From the NCBI GenBank assembly GCA_024693715.1, contig JAILKS010000072.1:1-64000 (forward strand): a stretch of DNA of 64,000 nucleotides, in the 5' to 3' direction. A program made the translations under genes and the position numbers. Positions 17,358 through 25,664 of the stretch are shown here, piece by piece (positions within the stretch are counted from its first letter, which is position 1; the number at the start of each line of letters is the position of its first letter). Below the pieces are notes generated by a model. That model was given only the letters and a program-made list of their open reading frames with translations. It was not told the origin of the DNA and did no database searches. This DNA comes from Treponema sp. (GTDB taxonomy: Bacteria > Spirochaetota > Spirochaetia > Treponematales > Treponemataceae).

Positions 17358-18266
17358 TTAATAAAGAGTTTCACCAAGTAATCTGGATGCAAGACTTACT
17401 GCAAGAGTAGCTGTTTGATTTCGAACATCCAGAATAGGATTTACTTCAACGATTTCTGCAGAAATGACTTTATTTGTAGCAGCCATTTCTTCCATAAGTA
17501 AAAGTGCTTCACGATTTGTTAATCCGCCAGGCAACGGAATACCGGTTCCCGGTGCGAACATCGGATCTAAAACGTCCATATCAAAGCTTACATGAATAAA
17601 ATCTGCATGAGTTTTGAAGAAAACGGTAATCTGTTTTACAATTGCAGGAAAGCCCTGTCGTTCAATATCACTCATTGTAAAAACTGTCGCTCCGGATTCT
17701 TTCATCAGTTTTTTTTCACCGGGATCTAAATCTCGTACACCGACGAAGCATATATCTTTAGGGTCAACCTTTTGACCGTCATAGTAAAGATTTGTGAGTT
17801 CTTTTAAACCATAGCCGGCACACGCGGCAAGACATTCTCCGTGAATATTTCCTGAAGGAGAAGTTTCAGGTGTATTAAAATCACCGTGAGCATCAACATA
17901 AAGTACACCGATTTTTTTGTTTTGCTTTTTTACAAAGGCAGCTGCACCGGCAATTGAACCAAGGGCAATTGAATGGTCACCGCCAAGGATAAGCGGAAAA
18001 TCTCCGTCTGAACAGATTTTTTCAACGTTTTGTGCAAGTTTTACACAGGCTCTTGAAATAGGCTCAAGATATTTAGCTCTTGGATTACCAATTTCTTCAT
18101 ATTCCTGTGTTGTTGTATTGAAAATTTGAGAATGTTCATATGTTTTGTGCCCGAGAGATTCAAGTTTTTCTTTAATTCCTGCAAGTCGGATAGCAGAAGG
18201 TCCCATATCTGAACCGTGTCTGCTTGCACCAAAATCTATAGGCATTTCCAGAATATGAACATTCAT
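17358..18266 (-). CDS. rocF: Arginase
   Basis: Arginase hydrolyses arginine to ornithine and urea. The 302-residue protein has the ureohydrolase manganese-binding motifs in order: GGDHSIALGS, VDAHGDFNTPETSPSGNIHG and SFDMDVLDPMFAPGTG. The SPSGNIHG stretch favours arginase over agmatinase, and length matches arginase. It is the last gene of a tetR - acyl-CoA synthetase - arginase run with gaps of 14 and 17 bases, an unusual partner for a lipid enzyme. Formiminoglutamase activity is less likely. Confidence 0.9.
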   Translation of the reverse strand: MNVHILEMPIDFGASRHGSDMGPSAIRLAGIKEKLESLGHKTYEHSQIFNTTTQEYEEIGNPRAKYLEPISRACVKLAQNVEKICSDGDFPLILGGDHSIALGSIAGAAAFVKKQNKKIGVLYVDAHGDFNTPETSPSGNIHGECLAACAGYGLKELTNLYYDGQKVDPKDICFVGVRDLDPGEKKLMKESGATVFTMSDIERQGFPAIVKQITVFFKTHADFIHVSFDMDVLDPMFAPGTGIPLPGGLTNREALLLMEEMAATNKVISAEIVEVNPILDVRNQTATLAVSLASRLLGETLY

Positions 18267-18283
18267 TGTTTTATAACCTCTGA

Positions 18284-20215
18284 TTAATCTTCTTCAGGGA
18301 ACATTGCTTCAATTTCCTTTTTGTAAATCTGATTGATTCTGAAGCGCATGATTTCCTGTTTTGCCGAAAGTTCAACGCCAACTTCAAACGGTTTGGTAAT
18401 AAGCTGGAATTTATTGACTCTTTCGAACATTTTAAATCCTGTTTTAGAATTTATGAGATTACTGATTTCTACTTCATAAAGCTTGTGAATTTCGTCAGAT
18501 TTAAGCAGTGTTTCAAAAGATTCATATTGAATACCGTTTTCGTCTGCATAAGCGGTAACTTCTTCAGGATCTACGAGGATTAAAGCACCAAGATAGCGTT
18601 TATCCTGTCCGACAACAACTGCCATTTTAATATATCGTGATTCTGCGAGCTTTGTTTCAATAGGAACAGGTTCAAGGTTTTCTCCACCGCGAAGAACAAT
18701 TGTATCTTTAATACGACCTTTAATCTGAAGTTCATTGTGAATTGTCATTATTGCAAGGTCACCGGTATCGAGCCAGCCGTCAACGGTGAAGGCTTTCTTT
18801 GTAAGCTCAGGATTATTGTAGTAACCCTTCATTACAGTATCACCTTTAACCTGTAAAACACCTTCTTTACATCTTCCAAGAACGTATCCGTCCTGATCAA
18901 CGATTCTGACATTTACACCGCGCAAAGGAGAACCGATTGTTCTGAAAATTGGAGCAGCCATTGGTCGTACTGCAACAATAGGTGCTGTTTCTGTAAGTCC
19001 ATAGCCTTCAATAATTTCAACACCGATAGCCCAGAAGAATTCATCAATTCTCTGAGGGAAAGCTCCTCCTCCTGCAACACCAAGCTTGAAATTCTTACCT
19101 AGCATCGATTTGATTTTTCTGAAAACGAGTAAATCTCCAAGAAGATAAATCGGCCACATTAAGAGCCATGGTATAAAACCGATAATCCACCAGAAAGCTG
19201 TATGATATCTTGTAAAACATGCATTTTGATTAAATAATCTTCGTTGAATTCTCTTATGTGTAATTGCAAAAGATACAAAGAAATTAAACATATCGTTTAC
19301 AATTCCACCGGTTTTTCTCATTTTAGAAGTGATTCCGTCATAAACTGCTTCAAAAATACGAGGAACAGCCGGAATAATATGAGGATTAAGCTGTTTTAAA
19401 TCAGCAAGAAGAATAGAACCGACTGGTTTTGAATAACAGATAGTAGCGGCCTGAATCATGATGACATATTCTACTTCACGTTCAAAAACATGCCATACAG
19501 GAAGTACGGATAATGCTTTTTCACCAGGATTTAAGAATACGCGTTCAACAACTTCATCCAGCTGCACCAGAAAATTCTTATGGCAGAGAACAACACCCTT
19601 TGGTGTACCAGTTGTTCCTGAAGTAAAGATGATAGTTGCAGTATCTTCAAATTGTCCTTTATCAAGTTCTGCTTCAACTTCACCAGGATGTTCTATTCTG
19701 TATTTTTTTCCTTCCTTCATTAAATCAGAAAAGAATAAAAGATTTATTTTGTTTTTCTTTACTGCATCCAGAACTTCATCTTTGATGTCTGTTTCAAAGC
19801 AGATTATAGTTTCAATAAAAGGACATGCCTGTTTCAAATTTATAATTTTATTAACCTGTGAATTGTTTTCGGCAATAATAATCTTTGCATTTGCACAAGT
19901 AAATATTTTTTCAAGATCTATTGGAGTTGCATCACATCCACGAGGAACATCTATCGCACCAAGTGCAAGAATACCGAGGTCTGCCTGCATCCATTCAGCA
20001 CGGTTATCGGAAATAAGTCCGATTAAATCACCACGTTTTATTCCAAGCTGTAAGAGTGCACCGGCAAAATCCAGGCCAAGCTGGAAAAAATCTCTATAAG
20101 TAATTGGTTCAAAAACACCATTTTTTATTCTTTTGTATTGAGCATAAATTTCAGGGTTTTCCTCAGCAACTTTTTTAATCATTTTTGGGATGGTGTCTGT
20201 TTCTTTGAATTCCAT
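18284..20215 (-). CDS. Long-chain acyl-CoA synthetase (AMP-forming)
   Basis: The 643-residue enzyme activates fatty acids to acyl-CoA. It has the AMP-binding motif FTSGTTGTPKGVVLCH, the conserved VLPVWHVFEREVEY segment typical of long-chain synthetases, EGYGLTETAP, and the hinge TGDLAIMTIHNELQIKGRIK ahead of the C-terminal domain. A hydrophobic stretch (WWIIGFIPWLLMWPIYLLG) near the middle may touch the membrane. It lies 14 bases behind tetR in the same operon, so it is probably repressed by that TetR and induced by acyl-CoA or fatty acid. It is distinct from the 579-residue synthetase at 9719. Confidence 0.9.
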   Translation of the reverse strand: MEFKETDTIPKMIKKVAEENPEIYAQYKRIKNGVFEPITYRDFFQLGLDFAGALLQLGIKRGDLIGLISDNRAEWMQADLGILALGAIDVPRGCDATPIDLEKIFTCANAKIIIAENNSQVNKIINLKQACPFIETIICFETDIKDEVLDAVKKNKINLLFFSDLMKEGKKYRIEHPGEVEAELDKGQFEDTATIIFTSGTTGTPKGVVLCHKNFLVQLDEVVERVFLNPGEKALSVLPVWHVFEREVEYVIMIQAATICYSKPVGSILLADLKQLNPHIIPAVPRIFEAVYDGITSKMRKTGGIVNDMFNFFVSFAITHKRIQRRLFNQNACFTRYHTAFWWIIGFIPWLLMWPIYLLGDLLVFRKIKSMLGKNFKLGVAGGGAFPQRIDEFFWAIGVEIIEGYGLTETAPIVAVRPMAAPIFRTIGSPLRGVNVRIVDQDGYVLGRCKEGVLQVKGDTVMKGYYNNPELTKKAFTVDGWLDTGDLAIMTIHNELQIKGRIKDTIVLRGGENLEPVPIETKLAESRYIKMAVVVGQDKRYLGALILVDPEEVTAYADENGIQYESFETLLKSDEIHKLYEVEISNLINSKTGFKMFERVNKFQLITKPFEVGVELSAKQEIMRFRINQIYKKEIEAMFPEED

Positions 20216-20229
20216 TTTTAGCTCCTAAG

Positions 20230-20895
20230 TTAAATCACTTTATTGATTATATTATCTATTAATTTAATGGTTTTGTTCAAGGCAATATCATCTGTCGGTA
20301 AAGCAAAAAGAGAACCTGCTCCACTTTCAGGATTTTGTCTTACAATTTCTTTACGGTTTGCGATATATAAATCACGCTGCTGTAAAATTATTGAGGCTAT
20401 TGTGCCGGCAAGTTCCCTGCTTTCTTTATCAGAATATTCCGGTATTTTTCCGATTTCTGCAAAGGCATTGAAAATTTTGCGGATATCATCCGTGATTTTT
20501 TCGTTTTCATTGAGAACTATCTGCAAAGCATTATAGTTAAAAAACTGTTCTGTGTGAACAAAGGTATATATTTGAAAAAGAGGTTCTGTCTCATAAAGAT
20601 TAAAAAAACGGGTGATAAGTCGTTTAAAGACAGCCGGCATGGAGGTTTTACCATTTTTAATGGAATCGATGACTTTATCTGCAAGAAAATTTATTGAAGA
20701 GATTTCTTTTTTGCACAAATCTAATGTTGCGTCATACATTGCATCCCTGTTTTCAAAATGATTGTAAAGGGATGCTTTTTTTATTTCGAGACTATCTGAA
20801 ATGTCAGAAAGAGAAGTTCCGCCGGCGCCTTTTTCAAAAGCACTTGAAAGAAACGACTGAATAATCTTTTCCTGTGAAATATTTTTTCTTTTCAT
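20230..20895 (-). CDS. TetR family transcriptional regulator of a lipid operon
   Basis: The 221-residue protein has an N-terminal TetR helix-turn-helix (FEKGAGGTSLSDISDSLEI then KKASLYNHFENRDAMYD) and an all-helical ligand-binding C-terminal domain. It heads an operon with an acyl-CoA synthetase and arginase. A perfect 20-bp inverted repeat lies 12 bases ahead of its start, next to the -10 element, so autorepression is likely. A related site precedes the second acyl-CoA synthetase at 9719-11458. By analogy with FadR-type TetR proteins the ligand may be a long-chain acyl-CoA; that is inference. Confidence 0.88.
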   Translation of the reverse strand: MKRKNISQEKIIQSFLSSAFEKGAGGTSLSDISDSLEIKKASLYNHFENRDAMYDATLDLCKKEISSINFLADKVIDSIKNGKTSMPAVFKRLITRFFNLYETEPLFQIYTFVHTEQFFNYNALQIVLNENEKITDDIRKIFNAFAEIGKIPEYSDKESRELAGTIASIILQQRDLYIANRKEIVRQNPESGAGSLFALPTDDIALNKTIKLIDNIINKVI

Positions 20896-20906
20896 AGCAC
20901 AAAAAC

Positions 20907-20926
20907 AAACTAACAGTCATTAGTTT
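20907..20926. promoter_or_regulatory. Perfect inverted-repeat operator of the tetR operon
   Basis: AAACTAA-CAGTCA-TTAGTTT has two perfect 7-base arms around a 6-base centre. A TATAAA element on the minus strand lies directly upstream (20927-20932) and the tetR start codon 12 bases downstream, so binding would block transcription initiation. The arms recur at 11477-11496. Confidence 0.75.
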
Positions 20927-20940
20927 ATAACTCTATTATG

Positions 20941-21717
20941 CTATTGTTTAAAAAAATTGTAAATATCTAAAATTTGAGAACTGTAAATTCTGTTATTATC
21001 AGTTTTCCGCTTGAATTTATCATAAACAAAAAGTGGAGAAAGAATTTTTGTATCAGAAACGGCATTTTTTCTTGCTTCGATTAAAACCATAGAAGCATCT
21101 TTTCCTTCATAGGGATGTACAAATTTGATTATTTTCGGTTCAAGCCTGTATTGTTTTAAAAGAAAGGATATTTCTGAAAATCTGTTTGCCCTGTGAATCA
21201 TAAAAAATTTTCCATGAGGTTTTAAAAGATAATCTGCCGCTTTAATTACATCTTCAAGTGAACAAAGAAGCTCATGTCGTGCTATCGATTTTTCTTCCAG
21301 ATTGTTTTTTTTACAGGAATTGTTTTTCATATATGGCGGATTAGAAGTTACAACATTAAAGGAATGCTTTAAAAATAAATCATCAATTTTTTTAATATCA
21401 CCGGTAATTATTTCAATATTATCTATTTTATTGAGAGCAATGCTTTGTTGTGCGAGAGAAGAAAGTTCGGGTTGTATTTCTAAACCTGTGATTTTACTGC
21501 AGATTTGTTTTTTTTGAGATTGAATTAAAAGTGGAATTATACCGTTTCCTGTTCCTAAATCAATAAGAGTGTCATTTATGGAAAGATTTTTTTTATTAAT
21601 ACCGAGAGTAAAAGCGCTTAAAAGGACGGCATCTATTCCATACATAAAAAACTGTTTGTTTTGTATGATTTTATTGCCGTTCAAAAGAATATCTGTCTGA
21701 AGATTTTCATTATTCAT
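20941..21717 (-). CDS. tRNA1(Val) (adenine-37) N6-methyltransferase family protein
   Basis: The protein (258 residues from the ATG at 21717; a TTG one codon earlier is also open) has a class I SAM-binding fold: LIDLGTGNGIIPLL (motif I), GLEIQPELSSLAQQS, and the catalytic VTSNPPYMKNNS (NPPY, amino-adenine methyltransferases). The start TDILLNGNKIIQNKQFFMYG matches the TrmN6/YfiC family, which methylates A37 of tRNA1(Val). A general N6-adenine or protein methyltransferase is the alternative. No clear ribosome-binding site precedes the start. It ends 45 bases before the tetR start region. Confidence 0.82.
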   Translation of the reverse strand: MNNENLQTDILLNGNKIIQNKQFFMYGIDAVLLSAFTLGINKKNLSINDTLIDLGTGNGIIPLLIQSQKKQICSKITGLEIQPELSSLAQQSIALNKIDNIEIITGDIKKIDDLFLKHSFNVVTSNPPYMKNNSCKKNNLEEKSIARHELLCSLEDVIKAADYLLKPHGKFFMIHRANRFSEISFLLKQYRLEPKIIKFVHPYEGKDASMVLIEARKNAVSDTKILSPLFVYDKFKRKTDNNRIYSSQILDIYNFFKQ

Positions 21718-21784
21718 CAATTAAGAATAAATCAGAATAAATTTCAAATCAAGAATAAAAACGTTTTATCTTTTAAAATTAATA

Positions 21785-21800
21785 TGGTATAATTTAATAC
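21785..21800 (+). promoter_or_regulatory. Extended -10 promoter giving a leaderless mRNA
   Basis: TGG-TATAAT (21785-21793) is a full extended -10. The GTG start of the HD-GYP gene begins 8 bases past the hexamer, where transcription itself should begin. There is no room for a ribosome-binding site, so translation is probably leaderless. Confidence 0.6.
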
Positions 21801-22994
21801 GTGAAACGAAAGAAAATAATTTTTTTCAGCATTCTGGGTATTCTTTGTGTAGTATATGTAATACTTGGAATTTATATTTCTAAAGCGATAAAAAATCCTC
21901 AGAAAAAAAGAGTCGATTTTGACTTATCAGATGCAAAGACTTTAAAAAAAATACCTTTTGAATTAACTTTTAAGAGAAATAAAGCAAAGCAATGGTACGA
22001 TAAAGGAAATCCGTTGTTAGGCGCTCAATATGACGGTGTTTTAAAAAACAAATCTCAGGAAGTTCTTTTTGACTGGAATGTTGTTATTACTGTTCCAGAA
22101 GGAAGTTATGTTGACAGCAGCTGGAATGGAAAATTCAGAATAGATAAAGATAAGCTTATTATCAGTTATAATCCAAGCTTAAAGGTTCGTTCTGTACCGA
22201 TAAATGAAAGCATAACTTTTGGCTGTATCATGTATGCAGATAAAAACTTTGTTCCGAATGAATGCCGGCTTGTATATTCAACAAAAGTTGAGCTGATGAA
22301 ATATCCTTTGTTCTGGATTTTACTTTTTTCTGTTTTTGCTACAATTATCATATTATTAACATCTGCTGTTTTTTATATCAGAATTAAACGTTTGAAGGAT
22401 AGAGAAGAGTTGATTTTACATCTGGTAGAACAGTCTTTGAAAACCTTCGCTAATACAATTGAAGCAAAAGATAAATATACAAAGGGTCATTCTCAGCGTG
22501 TAAGTTATTATTCAAAAAAAATTGCAGAAAAAATAGGATTACCTGATTATAAAGTACAGAATATTTATTATGCGGCAATTCTTCATGATGTAGGAAAGAT
22601 TTTGATTCCTGATGAAATTTTGAACAAAAAAGGAAAGCTTAATAAAGAAGAAATGGCGGTAATGAAGAATCATGCTCAAATAGGTGCCGACATTTTCAGA
22701 GATTTTAATACAATACCAAATCTTTCGTCTATCATTAAACATCACCATGAAAAATATGACGGTTCGGGATATCCGGACGGGTTGAATGGTAAAAAAATAC
22801 CGCTTGAATCAAGAATTATCTGTATTGCAGATAGCTTTGATGCCATGACGACAACAAGATGCTACAGGGAAAGTATTCCTTTACCGGAAGTTGTTAAGGA
22901 AATAAAAAGATGTTCCGGAACACATTTTGATCCGGAACTTGCAGCGGCAATTATATCTTTAATCAACAGTGGTGAGATTCAAGGACAATCTTAA
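21801..22994 (+). CDS. Membrane-anchored HD-GYP c-di-GMP phosphodiesterase
   Basis: The 397-residue protein hydrolyses c-di-GMP by family. It has an N-terminal membrane helix (about 6-27), a periplasmic domain (28-170), a second helix (about 172-196), and an HD-GYP domain with HDVGKILIPDEIL, HHHEKYDGSGYP and IADSFDAMTTTRCYR, all key motifs intact. The GTG start is kept because it sits at the predicted transcription start and the next Met is far inside the protein. It overlaps the opposing gene's end by 4 bases. It may sense an envelope signal. Confidence 0.88.
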   Translation: MKRKKIIFFSILGILCVVYVILGIYISKAIKNPQKKRVDFDLSDAKTLKKIPFELTFKRNKAKQWYDKGNPLLGAQYDGVLKNKSQEVLFDWNVVITVPEGSYVDSSWNGKFRIDKDKLIISYNPSLKVRSVPINESITFGCIMYADKNFVPNECRLVYSTKVELMKYPLFWILLFSVFATIIILLTSAVFYIRIKRLKDREELILHLVEQSLKTFANTIEAKDKYTKGHSQRVSYYSKKIAEKIGLPDYKVQNIYYAAILHDVGKILIPDEILNKKGKLNKEEMAVMKNHAQIGADIFRDFNTIPNLSSIIKHHHEKYDGSGYPDGLNGKKIPLESRIICIADSFDAMTTTRCYRESIPLPEVVKEIKRCSGTHFDPELAAAIISLINSGEIQGQS

Positions 22995-23863
22995 TTGTCT
23001 AAGATTTTAAGAAGAATCTGAACATCATGAGAAAGAATGTATTCTACCGATGATTTTGTCGGTTCATTTAACGTTGTAGTATCAATGCTGTAGAATATAT
23101 CTTCTGCTTTTTTAAGCTTGTTTTGTTTTGCGAAAAACAGACCGTAATTTAATCTTGCAAGAGCATCAACAGAAGAATTTATAAAATTACTTGTCATGAT
23201 ATCTTTATAAATCTGTTCTACGAGAATATCATCTTCATCAAACTGATTGTTAAGAATAGAATCCATTAAATTGGCTTTTTCAAAATCGTCTAAATCATTT
23301 TTCGATTTATATTCTATCGGTTCTTGAGAAACAGATTTGTAATCAGGGAAAATTCCATTTTCATACGGTGTTCGGGCAAAAACAAAAGAAGTATCCTGTA
23401 AATCAAGGAATTTTTTAGAATATTTGAGATTATTATTTTTATCTACAACAGCATTTGTCGCATACAGAAAATAATTTGTGTTATTAGGGAAAGTTATGAG
23501 CTGAATTACAAGAGGCTTGTTTTTACCAAAGATATTTCCTATAACGATGATTCTAGAAACTGAATTTGCAGACATTGGAATAGATTCTGTGAGTGCTGCC
23601 GAAAGAGTAAGAAGATCTTCCTCTGTCATAAATTCATAAAATTCAAATTCATTGTTTAATTTTATCAAAAGATCTGCGGCATAATATTTATCTGCAGAAT
23701 AGGTTTCATACGAAGAATTTTTATCAACATTAAAAATCTTGATTTCTCCATCTGCAAGATTTAATTTACTGATAGCTTTTTCAACTTCCTGTTTTTCTGA
23801 AGAAGCGGCAAAAGCAATTCCTGCCAAACAAAAAATTAACAATAGCGATAAAAATTTTTTCAT
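22991..23863 (-). CDS. Hypothetical exported protein
   Basis: I do not recognise the 290-residue protein. It has a signal peptide (MKKFLSLLLIFCLAGIAFAASS, cleavage near AFA) and a soluble acidic body. The C-terminal third (ALARLNYGLFFAKQNKLKKA) looks like one or two TPR-type helices. It has an AAGGAG ribosome-binding site. It converges with the HD-GYP gene, overlapping it by 4 bases. Confidence 0.65.
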   Translation of the reverse strand: MKKFLSLLLIFCLAGIAFAASSEKQEVEKAISKLNLADGEIKIFNVDKNSSYETYSADKYYAADLLIKLNNEFEFYEFMTEEDLLTLSAALTESIPMSANSVSRIIVIGNIFGKNKPLVIQLITFPNNTNYFLYATNAVVDKNNNLKYSKKFLDLQDTSFVFARTPYENGIFPDYKSVSQEPIEYKSKNDLDDFEKANLMDSILNNQFDEDDILVEQIYKDIMTSNFINSSVDALARLNYGLFFAKQNKLKKAEDIFYSIDTTTLNEPTKSSVEYILSHDVQILLKILDN

Positions 23864-23941
23864 AAAAACTCCTTATTTTGTTCTGTTTTAATAATACAGT
23901 AAAAAAAGAAATTTACAAGAGGAAAAAAGATAATAAAAATC

Positions 23942-25651
23942 TTATTCTTTCATTCGAGTTACATTGAATTTTTTAAAATCGTCGAATAACTTTGATTTAT
24001 TTTCTTCGTAGGAATCAGAATCGGAAAATTCAAGAATATTATTGCAATATTTCCAGTACCGCCAGCTTAATTCCGACCTGAGGATATTATCAAGTTGAAA
24101 AGAATCTAAAGTTCCTGTTTTTGCTTTTTTCCAGCAGGCTTCACACTGTTTTATCTGATTATCAGTTAATGAAAGTGTTTTTTTCATCCCCTGGTAAATG
24201 GAAAGATGGTCTTTAGAAGCGTTTTTATTGATTATTGTAAGAAATTCATAAATATATTTCCATTTTACACCGTAAAAATTTCGTAAAAAATCCTGAAGCT
24301 CTTTGTCGTAGTTACAGTAGGGATTTTGAAGACATCTGCTTATAAGATACGCTTTTAATTCTCCGAATTCCGTATCGCATTGGTTGATATAATAATTTCC
24401 TTCTTCATATACACCGGCGGCACCATGTTCGTAAAAGCATTGAATGTTTCTTTGAATTACATTCAGATTCGGAAAAAGACCAGCTGTCTGACTGTAATTA
24501 TTTGTATAATCCCAGATATAAAGCTTTTTGCAGATTCTATGCCAGTCTTCAAAATCCTTGATGAATTTTATGTTCTGTTCGCATTTTGGATCAGAAAGAG
24601 GATGAGAAAAACAACATTCAATCGTACAAAGACGAATTATTACATTATCATTCGGAATGATGTTTTTTGGGGGAGTTCTGGTATAAGTATAAGCAAAAGT
24701 ATCTATAAACACATTATCGTAGCCGGCTTCTTTAACTGCATTTGAAATTTTATTGATAAAATAAAGCATCGAACCTGCATGTGATTTGTTTCCTTCATCA
24801 ATAGCCTGACATTTTTTGCACTGACAGAAGCACGAATTATCTGCCTGTGTTAATGAGATGATTTGAATCGGCTCATCAGGATTATATTTTTCTTTCAAAA
24901 TATCGAGAACTTCTTCCAGAACAATTTTATATACATCATCATTTGTAAGACAAAGCTGATTGGGATTTCTTCTTTGATTATATAAGGCAAAATATTCAGG
25001 ATGAGATTTATAATATTTTTCTTTACTGCAGAATTGATTTGTAAGGGTATGACAGAATTCGGAAAGGAATTTTATATCACCACCCATTTCCTGTGGAATT
25101 TTACGACATTCTCCACCGTTCAGGCCATTGATGACCGAAAACAAAGGATCTCTGGGGCTTAACCAGTCTGTTTCGGTATATTCGAAAAATGAATCATAAA
25201 CAATGTCTATATCTTCTATTTGCAGATATGTTTTTTCGGTGATGTTGTAACCGGTTTTTGTTGAGTAATAGTGAAAACCGCAGAAATCTTCCAGAAAACG
25301 GTAAACACCATAAAGCACACCTCGATTACCGCCACCGTTTATATAAATTCCGTTCTGATAGCTTTTTATCCGATAACTGCCTTCTGTCAGATTTTTTTCG
25401 GGATATTCAAAGCGGTTTGTATTACCTACTAATATTTCAAAGGATTTTTTTCCCTTTTTATCTGTGATGATTTCAAGAGTTTTATGAAAAGCAGTGTTCA
25501 GATTTTCCTGAAGAGCTTTGGCTGCATAGATTGTAGCTGGAGAGGCTTTTTCGCTTATAACAATTACTGCTTTTTTTGGAAGAATTTTTGCTGCATTCAT
25601 AGAGAAGGTAGAAAAAATTAATATAAAAAAAGTCAGTAATCGTTTTTTCAT
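23942..25651 (-). CDS. Secreted DUF4838 family protein (glycosidase-like)
   Basis: The 569-residue protein has a signal peptide (about 1-20), an N-terminal alpha/beta domain like the first domain of alpha-glucuronidases and hexosaminidases (AAKALQENLN, GGGNRGVLYGVYRFLE), and a central DUF4838-type barrel with the Cys-rich segment SCFCQCKKCQAID. DUF4838 proteins are thought to act on plant or host glycans, but no activity is established. It lies 13 bases downstream of aspS. Carbohydrate genes elsewhere in the window make glycan breakdown plausible. Confidence 0.78.
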   Translation of the reverse strand: MKKRLLTFFILIFSTFSMNAAKILPKKAVIVISEKASPATIYAAKALQENLNTAFHKTLEIITDKKGKKSFEILVGNTNRFEYPEKNLTEGSYRIKSYQNGIYINGGGNRGVLYGVYRFLEDFCGFHYYSTKTGYNITEKTYLQIEDIDIVYDSFFEYTETDWLSPRDPLFSVINGLNGGECRKIPQEMGGDIKFLSEFCHTLTNQFCSKEKYYKSHPEYFALYNQRRNPNQLCLTNDDVYKIVLEEVLDILKEKYNPDEPIQIISLTQADNSCFCQCKKCQAIDEGNKSHAGSMLYFINKISNAVKEAGYDNVFIDTFAYTYTRTPPKNIIPNDNVIIRLCTIECCFSHPLSDPKCEQNIKFIKDFEDWHRICKKLYIWDYTNNYSQTAGLFPNLNVIQRNIQCFYEHGAAGVYEEGNYYINQCDTEFGELKAYLISRCLQNPYCNYDKELQDFLRNFYGVKWKYIYEFLTIINKNASKDHLSIYQGMKKTLSLTDNQIKQCEACWKKAKTGTLDSFQLDNILRSELSWRYWKYCNNILEFSDSDSYEENKSKLFDDFKKFNVTRMKE

Positions 25652-25664
25652 CTATTGAAAAAGG

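Noticed and set aside
19458..20099. 213-codon open frame on the plus strand
   Set aside because: It lies wholly antisense to the acyl-CoA synthetase gene, has low-complexity Ser/Thr/Ile content and no ribosome-binding site.
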